From the NCBI GenBank assembly GCA_026120185.1, contig JANUWF010002362.1, positions 992,001 through 1,056,000 on the forward strand: 64,000 bases of DNA. Reading direction: 5' to 3'. Each line of letters starts with the position of its first letter. Position 1 is the stretch's first letter. Below the pieces are notes generated by a model that was not told the DNA's origin, ran no database searches, and worked only from the letters and a program-made list of their open reading frames with translations. Position numbers and translations under genes: made by a program. The DNA is from Voacanga thouarsii. Its lineage: Eukaryota; Streptophyta; Magnoliopsida; Gentianales; Apocynaceae. Shown here piece by piece: positions 22,160-34,735 of this stretch.

Positions 22160-23660
22160 TCTTTAAGCTTCACCAAGTGGTTCTTGGACAGCGGTGGTTC
22201 AAGATATATGACTGGGAACGCAGCCTTATTAGAAGATATTTAGACTACAAATGATGGATTTGTTACGTTTGGAGATAAGAAGAAAGGAAAAATTCTCGGC
22301 ATTGGTAATATTGGTAAAGGTTCCTTAACAATTATAAAGCAAGTTTTACTTATTGATGATTTGAAATATAATTTTCTTAGCATTAGCCAACTTTGTGACA
22401 ATTGTTGCAAAGTCATTTTTGAAAAAGATTCTTGCTCTATACTTGACAGTGGAAATCTCAAAATCATCTTTACTGCCAAACGTATGGGAAATGTATATGT
22501 GTTTTATCTTAATGACCTTGTAGCTAGTGGAATTAGATACCTATCTGTTCATGACAATGATGGTTATCTTTGGCATAGAAGATTAGGTCATGTATCCTTT
22601 GATTTGTTAAATAAACTGCCCTCAAAAGAACTTGTTAGGGGACTGCCAAAAATGAAATTTGATAAACATAAAATCTGTGATGCATGTCAGTTTGGAAAGC
22701 AAATCAAAACCTCTTTTAAACAAAAGAAAATTATTTCTACCTCAAAATTGCTTGAATTAATTCATATGAATTTGTTTGGACCCATGAAGACTTCTAGTCT
22801 TGGAGGTAAGAAATATACATATGTACTTGTTGATGATTTCTCTAGATTTACCTGGACCTTATTTCTTGGACAAAAGGATGAAGCCTTTTCTGAATTTTCA
22901 AAAATGATAAAGCACATCCAAAACTCAATTGGATGCAAACATGTTTCTATTAGAAGTGATAATGGCAAAGAATTTTGTAACAGTGAATTTATTCACTTCT
23001 GTGATGAAAATGGAGTATTTCATAATTTTTCAGCAGCTAAAACCACTCAACAAAATGGCATTGTTGAAAGGAAACATTAAACTCTGCAAGAAATGGCTAG
23101 ATCAATGCTTTGTGAAAATGCTCTTCCAAAATACTTTTAGGCGGAAGCTGTTAACAAAGTGTGCTATACAATAAACTGAGTTATGCTAAGGCCGTTTTTG
23201 AGAAAAACTCCGTTTGAACTTATGTTTGATAAAACTCCTTCTATCTCTCATTTTAAAGTATTTGGATGTAAATTTTTTATCTTAAATACAACAGATAATC
23301 TTGGAAAATTTGATAGCAAGTCTGATAAGGCCATATTTCTTAGATATTCTTCCAATAAAATAACTCTTTTGTGGTAGAATCTGTGCATGTTGTATTTGAT
23401 GAATCTAACATTTATACTTCAAAAAGAGATGACGATGATGTAGGGAATTCAAATGAAGTTAAGTTTGATCATGTTAAAGCTCTGCCATTAGATATTCATG
23501 CAAAAGAAGAAGAGATTGAAGAATTGCAGATTAAACAAAAGAAAGAACAAACTGAAGATTCTGCAAATCATCAATTGTCGAAAAATTGGAAATACAAATC
23601 AAGTCATCTAAAAGAACAAATTATTGGAGATCCAAACCATGAAGTTAAAACTAGATAGTA
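22160..23660 (+). pseudogene. pol: SIRE-B protease and integrase
   Basis: The protease starts with KWFLDSGGSRYMT (about 22171-22212), which keeps the catalytic Asp-Ser-Gly, and runs on to NFLSISQLCDN. The integrase follows in frame (22361-23080): zinc-binding HRRLGH...CDACQFGK, core LVDDFSRFTW, IRSDNGKEF and NGIVERKH. The usual HMDLFGP motif reads HMNLFGP (Asn codon 22769-22771), removing the first catalytic Asp. Stops after ERKH, within PKYFW and at an Arg codon interrupt the C-terminal part (23081-23370), which retains LRPFLRKTPFELMF. The Glu-rich linker to RT runs 23371-23658. Confidence 0.88.
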
Positions 23661-25222
23661 TTTCGTTGACAACTTTGCTTTTCTTTCAAATATTGAACCT
23701 AGCTGCATTGATATTGCTTTACATGATGAATTTTGGATTATTGCCATGCAATAAGAGCTAAATCAATTTGAAAGAAATCTAGTTTGGAAACTTATTCCTA
23801 GACCTCATGATCGACCTGTTATTGGAACAAAATGGGTTTTTAGAAATAAGCTTGATGAAAATGGGGTTGTAATCAGAAATAAAGCTAGATTAGTTACCCA
23901 AGGATTTAATCAAGAAGAAAGTATTGACTATGATGAGACATTTGCACTTGTTGCTAGACTAGACTCTATACGAATGTTGCTTACTTTTGCATCCTTCAAA
24001 AGTTTCATGCTTTATCAAATGGATATCAAAAGTGCATTTCTAAATGGCTTTATTGAGGAGGAAGTGTATGTTGAACAACCTCCAGGTTTTATTCATGAGC
24101 ACTTTCCAAACTACGTTTTCAAACTTTCTAAAGCTCTTTGTAGATTAAAGCAAGCTCCAAGAGCTTGGTATGAAAGACTTAGTGGATTCTGGAACTCAAA
24201 AGGATTCTCTAGAGGCTTAATTGATAATACCTTGTTCATCATATTTGATAACACTGATGATTTACTGATTGTTCATAACTATGTTGATGATATTATTTTT
24301 GGTGCTACTAATGAATCTTTGTGCAAGATGTTTGCTAAAACTATGCAGCAAGAATTTGAAATGAGTATGATGGGAGAACTAAACTTCTTCCTCAGACTGC
24401 AAATAAAGTAAACTAAGGATGGTATCTTTATAAATCAAGCTAAGTATGTCAAAGAGTTGTTCAAAAGATTTGGAACAAATGAAGCAAAAGAAATTAGCAC
24501 ACCTATGAGTACATCCATTAAACTTGATCATGATGAAAAGGGTAAGAAAGTAGATGAGCATAAGTATAGAAGTATGATCGGGAGTCTGCTCTATCTTACT
24601 GCTAGCTGTCCATACATCATGTTCTCAGTATGTCTTTATGCTTAATTTCAATCTTGTCCAAAGGAATCACACTTATGTGCAGTTAAACGCATACTTCAAT
24701 ATTTGATTGGCACATATGATTATAGATTATGGTATCCACGTACTAATACTTTTTATCTTATAGGATATACTAATGCAGATTATGCTGGGTGTAAAGTTGA
24801 AAGAAAAAGTACTATTGACCATTATCAATTTCTTGGACACTCTCTTATGCCATGGCACAGTAAAAAGCAGGCTTGTGTATCCTTATCCACCACTGATGCT
24901 GAATATATTGCAGCTGGGAGTTGTTGTGTTCAAATCTTATGGATGAAAAATACATTGCTAGACTTTAATCTTAATTTTAATTGTGTACCTATATTGTGTG
25001 AAAATACAAGTGCTATCAATCTAACAAAAAAATCTAATGCAGCATTCAAGGACAAAGCACATTGAAGTTAAATATCACTTCATCTGAGATCATGTACACA
25101 AAGGCGATGTGTGTGTTGAATACATCTCAATGGATGAACAACTTGCAGATATCTTCACTAAACCTCTAGCTGAGGATAGATTTAACAATTTCAGAAGAGG
25201 TTTGGGAATTACAAGAATTTGA
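23661..25222 (+). pseudogene. pol: SIRE-B reverse transcriptase and RNase H
   Basis: RT motifs in order: TKWVFRNKLDENG, KARLVTQGFNQEE, YQMDIKSAFLNG, YVEQPPGF, LKQAPRAWYE and the catalytic NYVDDIIFG (about 24280-24302). RNase H follows: MIGSLLYLTAS, TNADYAGCKVERKS, LSTTDAEYIAAGSC and DIFTKPLAEDRF, ending at TGA 25220-25222. Stops occur at a Gln codon after LQIK, after CLYA and elsewhere, and the frame shifts near 25065. The length and order are those of a complete copia RT-RNase H, inactivated. Confidence 0.9.
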
Positions 25223-25654
25223 TAATTAACCATGTGGCATAAGTCTTCTTTGTGTAGGATTTGTGAAGAAAAAGGTTTTGGAAACAACGTTCTACATCCA
25301 AAACACCTCATCGTCTGTTTTGGACAGTATATTAGAATCAAATTCCCTCATCCAAAATGCATTTTGGGAAAACACTCTTTTGGATGATAGTTTAGGATCG
25401 AGTCTTGTTCCAAAATCTATCACTAATATTCTTCTTATTCCGAATTTTAAATTTCAAAAATTATTTTGTGCGTTTTTCAAAACTTCTCAGAAAAACTTAT
25501 GTTTTCAAAGCACTTTATTCTCACATTACTCAAGGCATTCAAAGCATTCTGGTTTTTCTCTCCTTTGAAACCCTTGTAACCGTCCCCTTCCAAAAATTAT
25601 CTATGTTCTTCTTCTTCAAAAGCCAAAAGCCCAGAAAAAGCCTTTATCTTTCAA
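25223..25654 (+). other. SIRE-B spacer between pol and third ORF
   Basis: This AT-rich spacer of about 430 bp has no supported gene. The end (about 25440-25650), before the third ORF, resembles 40205-40375 in SIRE-A. Confidence 0.5.
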
Positions 25655-27151
25655 ATGGATAAGACTAAATCTTCTATTCCAAAACTAAAGAAAGGGAAAA
25701 AATTGCCTCCAGCAATGAAGAAAAAGGCTTCGGCTTCAACCAAGACAAAAGCAAAGGAAACTTCTCCTCAATCGCACTTCTCAGCTTCCCACTATGATTC
25801 GTCAGAGTCATCTCCGGAACAAATGAGTTCTGAAAATTAGGTACCTCGTTTTCTTGATTCCAAATGTGAGGTTAAGTATAATGACTGGGTTTCAAGAAAT
25901 CGAACCATTATCTGTGGCTATCGTGTAAATCATTCAGCTTTTCTGAATCTATCAAATATTTTGGATTTGTTTGATCATGTTGGTTGGGGCAGTCTGTTGT
26001 CTGTTGATGAGAAAATGTATACCCCTCTAGTCTAGGAATTCTATGCAAAATTGAGGAAAAGGAAATTGGAAGAAACTGAAGGCGAGTTTATGATTCGATA
26101 GTATGTATCAAGAATGAAAGGAAGAGATATTGAATTTGACCATAGGCTATTAAATATAATTTGTGATGTAAGAGATGCCGGATTTCAACATTTTGAGCTA
26201 AACAAGTTTCCTAAGGGAAATGAAATTTTTTATTTGAAAATTTTTGAAAAGAAATTCACTGGTGGGAAAAATTTCGGGAATTATGGGAATAAGAGCTCCA
26301 AATGCCTAAATGGGATGGGTAGAATTTTGCATCACATGGTATCTACAATGATAGTACCCAATTCTGGCCGTAAGACTTCGATAAGTATCATGCAAATGGT
26401 GATCATGTTAGCTTTAATTGAGGGAAGACAGATAAATTTTGGGTTTTTGGCAACTAAACTGCTGTTGCAATCTAGAAACACATCAAGCAAGGCTTTACCA
26501 TTTGGAAATTTGTTGACAAAAGTTTTCAGATTTTTTGAAGTTGATTTAAGTTCTGTTCCTTGTGATCCTTCAAAATCAAATGTTTACAGTTTTGATTCAT
26601 TTGAAAGAATGGGATATGTTAGGGAAGATAATTCTTGGGAATTGCTTAGAGAAACTGCTGAAAAAGAACGAGAAAATCTGATGAAAATTAAGGAAGAAGG
26701 AAAAACTGTTTTGGATGAACTTCATCAAGAAGAATCTTCTAATAAAGGTAATGTTCAAGACATTGGTCTGTCTAAAAGTATTCTAGGAGCAATCAGCTCA
26801 TTTACTGAGAAATTGGATCTTTTCAGCTCAGAAATCAAGAGCCTTGGAAATAGAATTTCTATTGTTGAGCAATCTGCTAAGCCTTTTGCTTCAATATCTG
26901 AACATGACAAAGCCGAACATTTTTCAGAGGATAAGTCTGAACTGCCTACGGATGTTAAGGTTCCATCTCCTGAACCATCTCCACAGTCTTCTACCTTAAA
27001 GGAACAAGAAATTCCTCCAACTTCTCCTAAGCCCAAACCCTCTGGAAAAAGACAAAAACACGTGGTTGTGAAAAGGAAATCAAATAGAATAGCTAGACAA
27101 TATTCTAAGAAGGGTGCTGGATCCAAGACTGAGATAATTAATATCTCCTAG
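25655..27151 (+). pseudogene. SIRE-B third ORF (putative plant transposon / env-like protein)
   Basis: A single reading frame of about 499 codons lies downstream of pol. It is broken by three in-frame stops, all TAG (25838, 26033, 26099), after which 345 codons are open. The N-terminus is Lys/Ser-rich (MDKTKSSIPKLKKGKKL). The middle (about codons 80-310) has FYAKLRKRK, GRILHHMVSTMIVP and MLALIEGRQINFGFLATKLL, like the domain called putative plant transposon protein. The C-terminus is a coiled or disordered Pro/Ser-rich region ending in a basic tail (KPSGKRQKHVVVKRKSNR). I see no signal peptide and no clear membrane anchor, so the name env-like follows position in Sireviruses, not demonstrated function. 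Confidence 0.65.
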
Positions 27152-28453
27152 ATAGCATTATTGGGTAGCAAAATTGACAGTTGAACAATTTACTTTTTCA
27201 GTCATTTACATTATGTCTTCAGATACTTTCTGCTAGATACTAGTTTATACTTTTTCCTATATTATGCTTATTATCCATCTGGTTTTTCATTTGCTATTAT
27301 CCATATGGTTTTTTCTTCTGTTGCTATGCTTATTTTTTATTGATGACAAATGGGGAGAAAAATGGTAAAAATGTTATAGGTCTGCTTAACTGGTTAAATG
27401 TTATGGGTGCGTAATTGGCGATCTGTTTGTTGATATGGGGATAAAAAGTTATGGGATCTGCATAATAAATTGATATGGAAATTGATATAGAGAGAAAAGA
27501 AAAAGTTATGTTTTGCATATATTCTGCATGGTTGACGATGCATGTATGAATTGAATTTTTGGCACGACTGTATATGTTCTGTATCTAGAATTGGACTGAT
27601 GATATATGACTACTTAAATGGATCTGCGAACTGCTATGATAATTGGAAACTGTTCTGAAAATTGATATGATTATGAACTGTTTTGGGAACCATTTTGAAA
27701 ACTAAAACTGTTTGTGGGAGAGGAAAAGAATGTTGTATGAATAGTTATTGAAATTCAAGAAACGGCATGAACTATTATGAACTGCATGAATCACTTCTGC
27801 ATGAACAGTTATGCATTCATATCAAATTTGAACTGTCATGAAAATCACTGATATAATTTGATTCACTGTTTACTAAAAATTCTATGAAAAACCCATTTGT
27901 TTGTTACGTTCATTTTTATTCAAAAACATAGGTTTCTGAATGATAATGGTATTCTTGAGACTAGATTCTGTGATAAGATTTTCATACATTGAGTCAGGGG
28001 GAGTTTTGGACTCAGAAATTTCGAATCCAAAACGGATGTTCTTATAAGCAGTACTACTTAATTGAAAATTTATTTTTGGACATCCAAAACTCCTATCCAA
28101 AATGAATTTCTGAAAACACTCGTTCTTCCAAAATTATTTTGGATACATGTTTTGGATGAACAAATCGTAACTTCTGCTTTTCCCTCTTATGTTTAAATAT
28201 TCACATAAGCTTATATATAGGGGGAGTATTTTATTGTACATCTTATTTACTATCTCTATCAAATCATTCTGATTATTCATATAGAGATATGAAAGGTTTT
28301 GGATCATTGAGATATAATTACAAATTGTTAATCATAAAATCTCTATGAGACCTTTACGGATAAATTGCATCTATTTTCACTTCTTTTATTAAACATGTTC
28401 ACCTATTACATATCATTACTATCATGTTTGTCATCACTCAAAAAGGGGGAAAT
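27152..28453 (+). promoter_or_regulatory. SIRE-B 3' region with multiple polypurine tracts
   Basis: There is no gene here. Purine tracts occur at about 27350 (GGGGAGAAAAA), 27995 (AGGGGGAG), 28219 (AGGGGGAG) and 28439-28452, directly before the LTR (AAAAAGGGGGAAA). Several tracts upstream of the 3' LTR are a known Sirevirus trait. The segment 27595-27850 repeats words like GAACTG and CATGAA irregularly. Confidence 0.75.
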
Positions 28454-29740
28454 TGCTAGCCCTAAGGGCTTTTTTCTATGTTTTGACTTATGACAAACAT
28501 TGATATGGACTAATGTTTATCTATTAAGATAGGACATGTTTGACCATTATTCTTCAAAAGCCTGAAGATAAGATTATTTGGCAACCCCTTCATCACTGAA
28601 ATCAAGAATAGAAGATCAAATGAGAAGATTAAAGTATGTGGGGTTTCATATCAAGGAGTTCTTTATGAAGAACGTTAGACTATGAAATGTTATTAATGTA
28701 TATCTATTAATTCCGATGTTTCTTATCTCTTGATTTATCTGACTTTACCTTGATGCTTCAAATGAGATGTTTTCAAAGTTTTTGAAAATCACAGAATTTT
28801 GGATGGAATAGTTTTAATCTAAAAGGTTCATCCAAAATCTTGTAAATTGTGTTGAAAAATTTCTGACTAGTTATGCCATTTTTTGACTTACCTTTTCGAT
28901 GCATCTTCATCTAAAACTCAAGTCCAAAAATACGGATGAGTTTAAACAGAAAATTTATAACCGTTTCTTTATAATTGTTGGCACTTCACTTTTTGGTTCT
29001 ATAAATAACCCTTAAAGCAAGATTAGATACAAGATTTGTGAAACATTCATCTAAGAAACACTATTGTTCAATATTTTTCAAAAATCTCCTTTTATCTAGC
29101 TTCAAAGTGAGTTCATTGTGTATCAAAGATAAAAGTATTTGTGCTTTGTATCCGAGTGAACATCTGCTCAAGTGAGTGAGCTCCTTACTGTTCTATTGAT
29201 ATTCAAATCTTTGTTGTAGTGCAAGTTTGTGATGTAAAACTCATAGGGGTGATCTTTGTGTCGGTTTATGTTCAAGGTTGTGTGGTAAAACCTCTTGGGG
29301 TGATCCTTATTTTGTGTTTATATCAAGGTTGTGGGGTAAAACCTAGTGAGGTAATCCTTAATGTGTTTGCGTGACTGAGAGGTTATGGAAAACCTAGTGT
29401 GGTGATCCTCTCTTGTATTTGATATGGTTTCATTAAGTAAGGTTAATGAAATAGGGTTGAAAATCATAAAATGTAGGTTTAAGGTAGTGGACGTAGATCA
29501 TTGCTGGTCGAACCATTATACATCTCTTATCTCATTGTATTCAATTGTTCATGTACTGTTTTTGATGTTCTTTCATTGTCAAAATCTGGATATACATCTA
29601 GGAGTGCTTGGATAACTTTCTATAAAGTCTGTCCAAGCATCTTGGTGATCATCATTATTAAGCTTTTTAGATAAAACAGAAAAATTATTTTTGCTTGCTA
29701 AAAACCTTATTCACCCCCCTCCCCCCCCTAAGGTTTTTCA
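28454..29740 (+). repeat. SIRE-B 3' LTR
   Basis: It starts TGCTAGCCC and ends AAGGTTTTTCA. The four hairpin units recur at 29222-29258, 29273-29309, 29334-29360 (arm partly decayed beyond) and 29387-29412. The last has GAGAGG paired exactly with CCTCTC. Confidence 0.92.
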
Positions 29741-29745
29741 AATAT

Positions 29746-30990
29746 CATTTAATGAAAAAGAATAACATTTATTCTTAAATATCAAATGAAATCCATTTAA
29801 GTCTAAACACGCAACTGAGATAATATTTTTCATTAAAACTGGTACATAATAACAGTTTTGTAATTCTAGAACTAATCTCAAAGGCAGGTTCAGCTCGTAT
29901 GTCCCTACAGCAAGTGCAGCAAGCTTTGCCCCATTTGCAGTATGTAGGTTCACGTCGCCTTTCTCTAGCCTTTTACTGCCCTTTAGTCCCTGCAAGTTAT
30001 TGCACAAATGAGATCCACATTCGATATCTAATACCTATATCTCATTTCTAAAGGTAATATTTATCTTAATCATAAATATACCCGGAGTAGAAGTAGAAGT
30101 GCTTGCAAGCTTCTCCTTCTGCTTCTTGTCCTTAACAGTCTCCAAGTAGGCCTTACAGTTGTGCCTCCAGTGGCCCATCTTGCCACAATGATGGCATGGG
30201 CCCTTGGTAGCAATGTCCTTCTTCTTCACACCACCTTTTGGCTTCATGGGAGCCTTCTTCTTCTTCTTTTAAACTTTCTTCTTAGAAAAAGAAGATTCTA
30301 ACATTAAAATTGCATTGGAATACTTTTTCATGGAGGACTCCGTAGATTTGAGAAGATTTATCAACTCAGGAATGGTGGACTCAATCTTATTCATCTGATA
30401 GTTAATCACAAATTGTAGAAACTATTAAGTAAAGACTGTAGAATTAAATCAATACTTAAGTCATGATCCATCGCGAACCTGAGAGATCCAAGCTTCTCAA
30501 TTAAGCCCAGCATCTTCAGCCCATGAGTGGCCATAAAAGAACCCTCTACCATTTTGCAATAGAATAGTTGCTTTGAGATCTCGTATCTCTCAGTTCTGGC
30601 TTGGGCATCAAATAGCTCTCGAAGATGTAGTATAATCTATTGAGCATCCATATGCTCGTGCTGTTTTTGCAGCTTAGGAGTCATAGATGCCAACATAATA
30701 ATGATGCTGTATCACTATCCTCCTTGTCTTTTTTTGTGGACAGCATGCTCATCAACATGAGCATCTTGAGCTGGTGGTGGCGGAATAGGAGCATCTAGCA
30801 CGTAGAGCAACTTTTTTTATTTGAGAACGATTCACAAGTTTCTATACCAGTCGAGGTAGTTTTATTCGGTTAACTTGTTGGTCTCCAAGATGCTATGTAG
30901 GTTTAGGTTTGTAGATATGATGCAAGTGACCTAGACGTAATGAGAGGATTAGCTACTGCATATGCACATGAAATGCAAATAATTAGGACT
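29746..30990 (-). pseudogene. gag: COP-1 protease N-terminus and gag
   Basis: This continues COP-1 upstream of the SIRE-B insertion. 29738-30007 (minus; its first bases are SIRE-B LTR and the target duplication) encodes the protease/pre-integrase stretch (CNNLQGLKG, LHTANGAKLAALAVG, CYYVPVLMKNIISVACLD). The zinc knuckle CHHCGKMGHWRHNC lies at about 30160-30205. Upstream Gag pieces (30250-30990) read in several frames and include YYHLRELFDAQARTERYE-like and KMLGLIEKLGSLRFAMDHDL-like segments. Stops and shifts are frequent. It matches the common plant copia Gag with one knuckle, unlike the Sirevirus Gag. Confidence 0.82.
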
Positions 30991-32908
30991 TTAATTAAAT
31001 GCATTTTTACTCCACTATTTTACTCAAACTAATAGCCCCCACTGCAAATTCAGGAAAGCCCGTTGGAAGCTTTTCTAGTGGACTGGTATCCAAATTCCTC
31101 AAGAATAACCTTGGATTTGCCCAACAAGCCACCCTTAAGTTCATTGGTAGGTATCTAATATCAATTACCGAATCATTGGGTGAATAACAGCTTTTAATCT
31201 TAAAGCCTTTTGGGCTACCCCAACTTTTCCTCTAAATTTCTTTATGCTTAAGTTTGCCCAATTGGGATAAAGAATTTAGTTAAACCCGACCCATTAATCA
31301 GGAATTTACTTCCAAAAGAATTTAATTCCATACCTTGAACATGCTCGATGTCGAGTAGGCTTGGGTTTGCCCAACAAACGAGTCTCGAAAAAGGACTCTC
31401 ATTCTTACTATATTAATGGAAGGAATTTGGTTTAATATTAATTGAGGGATTTGTTCCTTTTAGTGATTTCAACAAATGACATGCATAAAAATCAATAAAT
31501 CACATAATTGATAATCATGCTAATAGAGCAAATCCGTAGTATGGTTATGGACTTTACCCTAAATTAATTTCTTTAAGCCATTAAAGAAATTAATATAGTT
31601 AACCTTATGTGTTCATGCATGATTTAAGTAGAAAGTCTTACCTTCTTGCCTTATTTTGGTTGCCATCTCCAAAATAAAATAATTATACTCCTATCTAACC
31701 TAAGTAAACTAATTATTTAATTTCCTAAAGAGAAAAAACCTCGAGTTACTTTCGAGGAGAGTTATATGAGAAGAGAATTACACAAGAATTCTAGAGAAGA
31801 CAGGACACACGAGCCCTATTTCATAAAAAACCAAAGCTGTAAAATGCATGAACAGATATAATTGGTTTTAGTCCATAACCATCCACCATGCCATTAATTA
31901 TGCTTAAACAAAATAAACATATAATTTTTATTATTCCAAAATCACTATTTTAGAAAAATAAAAAAAATTCTAAAATCAATATTTTAGAAAAATACATTAA
32001 TTTTAAAATTTCAAAATCATTGTTTTGGAAAAATAAAATTGTTTGTCTCAAAACTAATTTTGAGAAAATGCTTTTGGGTCCTGTCTCTGGTAGCGAAAAC
32101 GGTGGTCCTACTGACCGGTCAAAGGGGCAGCGCCTTTTGAAAGAAAATTTTATTTTACCACCTCTCATCAAATGAAATTTTTCCCTTTCAAAATTATATT
32201 TTAGAAAATTTATTATTTGCTAGAACGTCGCAGAACAGAACAGAAACAACGCTGGTTAGGAGCCAGAGGCGACGCCGGCTGCAGTCTCAAAGAATTGGTT
32301 TTTTTTTTTTATTTTAGAAATAATTTCTGGAGCCTTTATCTTCTGTAATGGTTTAGTGAGAACAAGTCTCTGTTTTTTTTTTTTTTTTTTGAAGCTCAAA
32401 ACAACAACCAATTTGTTAGTTTAAACAAAATCAAAACAGAAGATTAAACTCACAGAATGAAAAGGAAGGCAACAACACATGTTCATAGAAAACGTTTTTC
32501 TGTAAAAAACCTGTAATACTTTTCTGGAATTTTTTCCTGACCAAAATGAAATATGATGTAACAATTACACAAGCATAATGCACTATGGATTTAATCCATA
32601 TCCAGAAACATCCAAAACGTTTCTTATGAATGAAACCAGAACTAGAGAGATTTCTGTGTCAAAATGAAAATAAATTTTCATCAAAGATAACAAAACAGAA
32701 AACTCTTCATACAGAACCCAATCTAGAAACAATTTCTTTATGACTCTTATCTTATGCACGAAACGTTTTGAGGCATAGAAAACAGAGCCAGCAGAAAACA
32801 TATTTCAGAGACATAATCGCACCATTGAAAACATTTTTCAGTCACAGAACATGCTTGGAACAATTCACAGCAAAAATTAAACCCGTTAGAAAACACATTG
32901 CTGGAAGT
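30991..32908 (-). other. COP-1 untranslated leader
   Basis: About 1.9 kb lies between primer site and gag on the minus strand. No coding motif is visible. Words such as GGATTTGCCCAACAAGCCAC (31116-31135) and GGGTTTGCCCAACAAACGA (31363-31381) form a diverged internal repeat. T-rich runs lie at 32299-32310 and 32373-32390. Confidence 0.6.
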
Positions 32909-32919
32909 CTCTGATACCA
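32909..32919 (-). promoter_or_regulatory. COP-1 primer binding site
   Basis: The minus strand reads TGGTATCAGAG one base after the 5' LTR end. Confidence 0.9.
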
Positions 32920-32920
32920 C

Positions 32921-33287
32921 TGATGGGATTTCTATAGCACAATAACGATTACTGTGGCGGAAACTAAGAAATCCAGGCCCCATGATCACAAGCATGTGAT
33001 TTAAAATAGGTTTAACAAGTAAAAAAGCTAACGGTTTTACCTTCGATTTGAGCATCTGAAAACAAAAGTTTTTCCTTCTTGTCTGACTATTGTGGCGCGA
33101 TCCAGTAATCCCCTTGATACCAATGGATCACAAACAGGTTGATTGTCGTGCCTCTGTGATCACAATACGCAATCACCTCTAACAATAGTCCACACGAGGG
33201 TCACTCTCAAGCGCACTAAATCTTCTATGCTAACAGAAGAAAACCAGGCGGCTAGGGTTTATTGTTTTTTTTTGTTTGCAGAAGAAC

Positions 33288-33349
<62 letters not shown>

Positions 33350-34730
33350 GAGAAGGGTTTTTGGAGTATGTTGTTTGCCGTGAAAATCTCATCCAATTAC
33401 GTATTGTGTATATATCTCACATATATCACGAAAGCCTACTGAAAACACTACATCAGAATTCTAAAACAATTAGAATTCTCTAATTGTAATTGGAACCATC
33501 AAGTTCTCACAATTATAATTTGGCCCAAAAATTATAACTAATTATAATTTGGACATAACAACTTCTCTTTCTCGCAATTAACCCTACTATGTTATCAAAT
33601 AACATCTTGAGTATATAACCCTCTATTGTGTGTAACCTATTAGGTTTTCCAGTCAATTGGTAGTGAACATGAATTAATTTAAACGTCTTTGAGATTAATA
33701 ATCAAATATTAAATAGAATTAATCATATTAATTCTAATCAGGGTTCGTTTAATAATTCATCAATTAATAAACCCATATTTTGCAGATCATGAGCGGTATC
33801 TAGCAATACATCATGACCACACAAGAGTCCGGGAATTCAAGTGGCTTGACATGAACCCTTCTATAACAAACTACAGTGCAATTAACTCCTTTCACCATAC
33901 AATATCTCATTCGATCTGGAGTACAGAATTAGTGCCAACTCCCTCCAGAATATATATATATATATATATATATATTAATTCTGACCTGAATATAATAGTA
34001 CTTGTACCAGGAACCCATTATTTTAGATGTGTATCAATTGGAACTATTTCCAATACACAGTCATCTTGGCCAAGGACTTCTCGAGTAGTAATTCCTACAA
34101 GTAGCCGTGAGATATTCGTCCCTACTATTAGGAGTGGTGAATCCTTTGTTGACCCTCTCAACTACTTTCGTTTACCTCACAATGTACCCAATATCCATCC
34201 CATAGGCAGCCCTCGATCTGGCTCCAGAGATTGGAATCAAAGCACAATGCTCAGCAAACAAAGTACCTTGGAGATTTCAAGTCAAGGATACTTGCACGTT
34301 TGCTATATTAAGATTATATCACTAGCACTAAATAGTTATCTATATGATTATCTCATAGCTAGGTCATCCAATGTACTTGTTCTATTAATAAGCATCCGTG
34401 TGTTAACTTTGAGTATCTCAATACTTATGGATATGAGAATCACTGCTTGATCAAATCAGGAAGTCTAACACATGCTAGTCTTAATACATTAATGATGTCC
34501 TATCTTATTAATACTATGACTAGGGACTATTTAAGTACTAACACTATACAATATAACAGGAATCTCATATCATGATTTTTTTAACATAGTGTTGTACTAG
34601 GGACTTTATCTAATAGTTATTTTACACAAAAGTAAACAAAAGATACTGTAAGATAAATAATGCCTTTTATTAAAATAAAATGTATCATATACAATGTACA
34701 AATGATTGCCTCTAGTGCATAACACTAACA
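32921..34730 (-). repeat. COP-1 5' LTR (intact)
   Basis: This is 1810 bp. It includes a (GA)n run 33291-33343 and a (TA)n run 33951-33974. It provides the reference that shows the COP-2 insertion and the 35-bp loss in the other LTR. Confidence 0.92.
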
Positions 34731-34735
34731 CTTCA

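Larger units (their letters stand above)
18963..29740 (+). mobile_element. SIRE-B, Sirevirus-type Ty1/copia element with a third ORF
   Basis: Its LTRs are at 18963-20252 and 28454-29740, with an exact 5-bp target duplication AATAT (18958-18962 and 29741-29745). The internal order is primer site, gag with two zinc knuckles, protease, integrase, RT, RNase H, then a separate ORF (25655-27151) and a long 3' region with several GGGGGA-type polypurine tracts. The extra ORF and the multiple tracts are features described for Sireviruses. LTR divergence is about 10-12% over the first 100 bases by eye. Many C-to-T and G-to-A changes inactivate it. Confidence 0.92.
11832..34730 (-). mobile_element. COP-1, Ty1/copia element (minus, interrupted twice)
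   Basis: It starts TGATG and ends CTAACA on the plus strand and is flanked by an exact 5-bp duplication CTTCA (11827-11831 and 34731-34735). The LTRs (32921-34730 as 5'; 11832-13340 plus 15965-16189 as 3') share about 90% of bases over the first 245 by eye. Reading minus: LTR, primer site, long leader, gag, protease, integrase, RT, RNase H, polypurine tract, LTR. COP-2 interrupts the 3' LTR, and SIRE-B interrupts the pol gene at 18963. Confidence 0.9.

Noticed and set aside
26755..27126. 123-codon minus-strand frame
   Set aside because: It is antisense to the C-terminal part of the SIRE-B third ORF. Its Gly/Asp-rich composition mirrors the Pro/Ser-rich sense strand.
33143..33442. Open frame with a long Arg-Glu repeat
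   Set aside because: It is the translation of the (GA)n microsatellite in the COP-1 LTR, with no conserved flanks.
33851..34450. 199-codon plus-strand open frame
   Set aside because: It lies inside the COP-1 5' LTR, crosses the (TA)n tract, and the matching LTR (12677-13300) does not keep it open. It is a chance frame.
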